Under the pieces are notes generated by a model. The model saw only the letters and a program-made list of their open reading frames with translations. It was not told the origin of the DNA and ran no database searches. 60,170 nucleotides of DNA from Burkholderiaceae bacterium (GTDB lineage Bacteria; Pseudomonadota; Gammaproteobacteria; Burkholderiales; Burkholderiaceae), in the NCBI GenBank assembly GCA_947374315.1, contig CANCBK010000002.1, positions 1-60,170 of the forward strand. The letters run 5' to 3'. The translations under genes and the position numbers were made by a program. How positions within the stretch are numbered: the stretch's first letter is position 1; the number at the start of each line of letters is the position of its first letter. Shown here piece after piece: positions 57,929-60,170 of this stretch.

Positions 57929-59109
57929 ATCGCCCCTTGAGCGCGCATCGATTCAATCTCGCTTAAGGAGATGCCGAGCTCAGATAGGATGACATTGGTG
58001 TGCTGACCTACCGCTGGAATGTCATCCATGCGGTAGTCATAACTATCGTTCATTCCGGGCGGGAGCATCGCTGGAATAGGGCCTGCGGGCGATCCCACTT
58101 GTACCCAGCGATCTCTCGCATTGAGTTGAGGATGATTCCAAAGACCACTCATATCGTTTAAACGTGCATTAGCGATTTGAGCTTCATCTAGCTTAGTAAT
58201 CACTTGCTCGGTGGTGAGTTTGTTAAAACAGGTGTCGATGATGCTGAGGAGTTCCCCCCGTTTTTCATTGCGCTTAAAGTTCTTATCAAAACGCTCATCT
58301 TGAGCTAATGCAGGATTCCCTAAAACTACTTCGCAGAATAAAACCCACTCGCGGTCATTTTGTAATCCCAGCATTACCGTGCCACCATCGCCGGCTTTGA
58401 AGGGTCCATAGGGATAAATGGTGGCATGCGAGGCGCCATTGCGTGGAGGTGGGCTAGCACCATCATAGGCGTAATAGAGCGGATAACTCATCCATTCGCC
58501 TAAGGATTCCAACATGGAGATATCAATGGATGAGCCTTTTCCAGTTTTTCCTCTCTGTAGCAAGGCGGCCAAAACATTCGTATAGGCATACATCCCTGCG
58601 GCAATATCGGCAATGGAGTTGCCGGCCTTACTAGGGGCTTCTGGCGTGCCGGTAACGGATAAGAATCCAGCCTCGCTTTGAATTAATAGGTCGTATGCCT
58701 TTTTGTCTCGGTAGGGTCCATTACTCCCATAGCCAGAAATGTCACACAAAATGAGCCCGGGATTTTCCTTATGCAGTAACTCAGCAGTGAGCCCCATGCG
58801 TGCAGCTGCGCCCGGCGCTAAATTCTGTACAAGTACATCCGCAGTTTTTAGTAGGGTTTTGAGTGCAGCCAAGGCTGATGGTTGTTTAAGGTCTAGAGTC
58901 AAACTCTCTTTAGAGCGATTTACCCAGGTGAAATGAGAGGACATGCCGTTTACGCGCTCGTCATAGGCTCGCGCAAAGTCACCAGCGCCTGGACGCTCAA
59001 CCTTAATGACGCGTGCACCAAGATCGGCTAACTGCCGGGTGCAGAATGGCGCAGCTATTGCATGTTCTAAAGAAATAACGGTAATGCCATCTAAGGGGCG
59101 AATGCTCAT
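57925..59109 (-). CDS. CaiB/BaiF family (class III) CoA-transferase
   Basis: The 394-residue protein transfers CoA between carboxylic acids through an aspartyl-CoA intermediate. It starts with LDGITVISLEHAIAAPFCTR and has LADLGARVIKVERPGAGDFAR. The catalytic Asp is D140 in AYDLLIQSEAGFLSVTG. Substrates in this family include formyl-, carnitinyl- and succinyl-CoA; none can be chosen here. The next gene on the same transcript is an acyl-CoA dehydrogenase 48 bases upstream, suggesting a shared catabolic route. Confidence 0.92.
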   Translation of the reverse strand: MSIRPLDGITVISLEHAIAAPFCTRQLADLGARVIKVERPGAGDFARAYDERVNGMSSHFTWVNRSKESLTLDLKQPSALAALKTLLKTADVLVQNLAPGAAARMGLTAELLHKENPGLILCDISGYGSNGPYRDKKAYDLLIQSEAGFLSVTGTPEAPSKAGNSIADIAAGMYAYTNVLAALLQRGKTGKGSSIDISMLESLGEWMSYPLYYAYDGASPPPRNGASHATIYPYGPFKAGDGGTVMLGLQNDREWVLFCEVVLGNPALAQDERFDKNFKRNEKRGELLSIIDTCFNKLTTEQVITKLDEAQIANARLNDMSGLWNHPQLNARDRWVQVGSPAGPIPAMLPPGMNDSYDYRMDDIPAVGQHTNVILSELGISLSEIESMRAQGAI

Positions 59110-59157
59110 GTCATTAGGTATCAGGTGAACTCAAGAGATTGAGGAGTCAAAAAAGAT

Positions 59158-60170
59158 TCAAAAAGAACGCGGCAGCCCAAGAATATGCTCCGCTACATAG
59201 GAATAGATTAAGTTGGTGGAGATCGGCGCCACTTGGTAGAGGCGGGTTTCTCTAAACTTGCGCTCGACATCGTATTCATTGGCAAAGCCAAAGCCACCGT
59301 GGGTTTGTAGGCAAACATTTGCTGCCTCCCAAGAGGCCTTGGCTGCCAAGTATTTCGCCATATTGGCCTCGGCACCGCAAGGCTGCTTGGCATCGAATAA
59401 CTCGCATGCCTTAAAGCGCATGAGGTTGGCTGCCTCAGTCTCAATATAAGAATCCGCAATTGGAAACTGAATGCCTTGGTTTTTGCCAATCGGACGATCA
59501 AACACTACACGCTCATTTGCGTAACGACGTGCCTTGTCTATAAACCAATAGGCATCACCAATACATTCGGCAGCAATCAAGGTGCGCTCAGCATTGAGGC
59601 CATCCAAGATGTACTTAAAGCCTTGACCTTCTTGGCCAATGAGATTTTCAGCGGGAATCTCCAAATTATCAAAGAAGACTTCATTGGTTTCATGGTTAAC
59701 CATATTGGCAATTGGCTGGATATCCATCCCATTGCCGATGGCTGTCTTTAAATCGACGATAAAAATCGACATACCTTCTGATTTCTTTTTGACCTCAGCT
59801 AGCGGCGTTGTGCGGGCCAACAGAATCATCAAATCAGAATGTTGAATGCGAGAGATCCAAACTTTTTGACCGTTGACAAGATACTTATCACCTTTTTTAA
59901 TCGCTGTTGTTTTCAGTTTGGTGGTGTCTGTGCCGGTGGTGGGTTCGGTGACTGCCATTGTCTGCAAGCGCAGTTCGCCAGTGGCAATTTTTGGAAGGTA
60001 CAGCTTCTTTTGAACATCAGAGCCATGGCGCAATAAGGTGCCCATGTTGTACATCTGGCCATGGCAAGATCCTGCATTTCCGCCGGAAAAGTTGATTTCT
60101 TCCATGATGACTGAGGCTTCAGCAAGTCCTAGTCCAGAGCCGCCATATTCTTCGGGGATTAAAGCAGCCA
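59158..60170 (-). CDS. Acyl-CoA dehydrogenase (partial, 5' end outside the window)
   Basis: The reading frame runs off the window end with PEEYGGSGLGLAEASVIMEE, so the true start is beyond 60170. About 337 residues are visible. MAVTEPTTGTDTTKLKTTAI and GQKVWISRIQHSD bind FAD and substrate; LDGLNAERTLIAAECIGDAY begins the helical C-terminal domain. The usual catalytic Glu before GTxE is missing: the sequence is YQVAPISTN. The conserved GLPRSF ends it. A Glu in LNAER, where isovaleryl-CoA dehydrogenase has its base, may substitute. It probably acts with the neighbouring CoA-transferase. Confidence 0.9.
   Translation of the reverse strand, partial: AALIPEEYGGSGLGLAEASVIMEEINFSGGNAGSCHGQMYNMGTLLRHGSDVQKKLYLPKIATGELRLQTMAVTEPTTGTDTTKLKTTAIKKGDKYLVNGQKVWISRIQHSDLMILLARTTPLAEVKKKSEGMSIFIVDLKTAIGNGMDIQPIANMVNHETNEVFFDNLEIPAENLIGQEGQGFKYILDGLNAERTLIAAECIGDAYWFIDKARRYANERVVFDRPIGKNQGIQFPIADSYIETEAANLMRFKACELFDAKQPCGAEANMAKYLAAKASWEAANVCLQTHGGFGFANEYDVERKFRETRLYQVAPISTNLIYSYVAEHILGLPRSF

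Overview
The window looks like a chromosomal segment of a free-living betaproteobacterium of the Burkholderiaceae, most likely Polynucleobacter or a close relative. This is inferred from gene order (tsf-pyrH-frr-uppS-cdsA-dxr-rseP-bamA-ompH-lpxD-fabZ-lpxA-lpxB-rnhB), moderate base composition, very tight gene packing with many ATGA/TAATG/TTGA overlaps, and a typical Burkholderiales formate dehydrogenase block. No rRNA, tRNA, phage, IS element or CRISPR was recognised, and no gene-free stretch exceeds 300 bases.

Region 1 (1-14338, + strand) is a housekeeping run for translation and the outer envelope: the end of rpsB, tsf, a terminator and promoter, pyrH, frr, then isoprenoid/phospholipid genes (uppS, cdsA, dxr), the site-2 protease rseP, outer membrane assembly (bamA, ompH), lipid A synthesis (lpxD, fabZ, lpxA, lpxB), rnhB and a TrmH-family RNA methyltransferase. 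Region 2 (14373-17769) holds the divergent pair ppsR/ppsA, an enzyme and its bifunctional regulator. Region 3 (17801-21975, - strand) is the four-gene Anbu cassette (circularly permuted ATP-grasp, alpha-E, transglutaminase-like, Anbu peptidase), with an NtrC-like dyad upstream and an unusual lysine-rich tail on Anbu. Region 4 (22096-26472) has smpB, ratA, rnfH, guaB and guaA.

Region 5 (26530-32456, + strand) starts with a B12-type radical SAM enzyme carrying a CX4CX2C cluster motif, followed by two tandem paralogous exported proteins. The second is broken by a one-base shift in a G5 run. Then come queE, queD, tadA and ldcA. Region 6 (32470-38008, - strand) is a compact run of GT39, YbhN-like, GT9 and PAP2 genes plus rlmJ, suggesting a lipid-linked envelope sugar pathway. 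Region 7 (38058-43206) has a DUF3047 lipoprotein, the copper pair copA/copZ and the phosphate module DUF47-pit.

Region 8 (43367-55436) is devoted to formate oxidation. It contains the Mrp Fe-S carrier, DUF3305, DUF3306, a polyferredoxin and a TorD-family chaperone, then an FNR-like box, a small Tat protein, and the catalytic, iron-sulfur and cytochrome b subunits with two small exported proteins. Tungstate-type ABC genes (tupC, tupB) lie on the opposite strand without a binding-protein gene. Region 9 (55504-60170) has a BFD-like 2Fe-2S protein, an EEP-family phosphodiesterase, cardiolipin synthase, a class III CoA-transferase and an acyl-CoA dehydrogenase cut by the window end.

The best leads for something not fully described are the radical SAM/tandem exported protein locus, the Anbu cassette with its basic tail and nitrogen-type operator, and the GT39-YbhN-GT9-PAP2 cassette. 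The remainder is well-known core metabolism.
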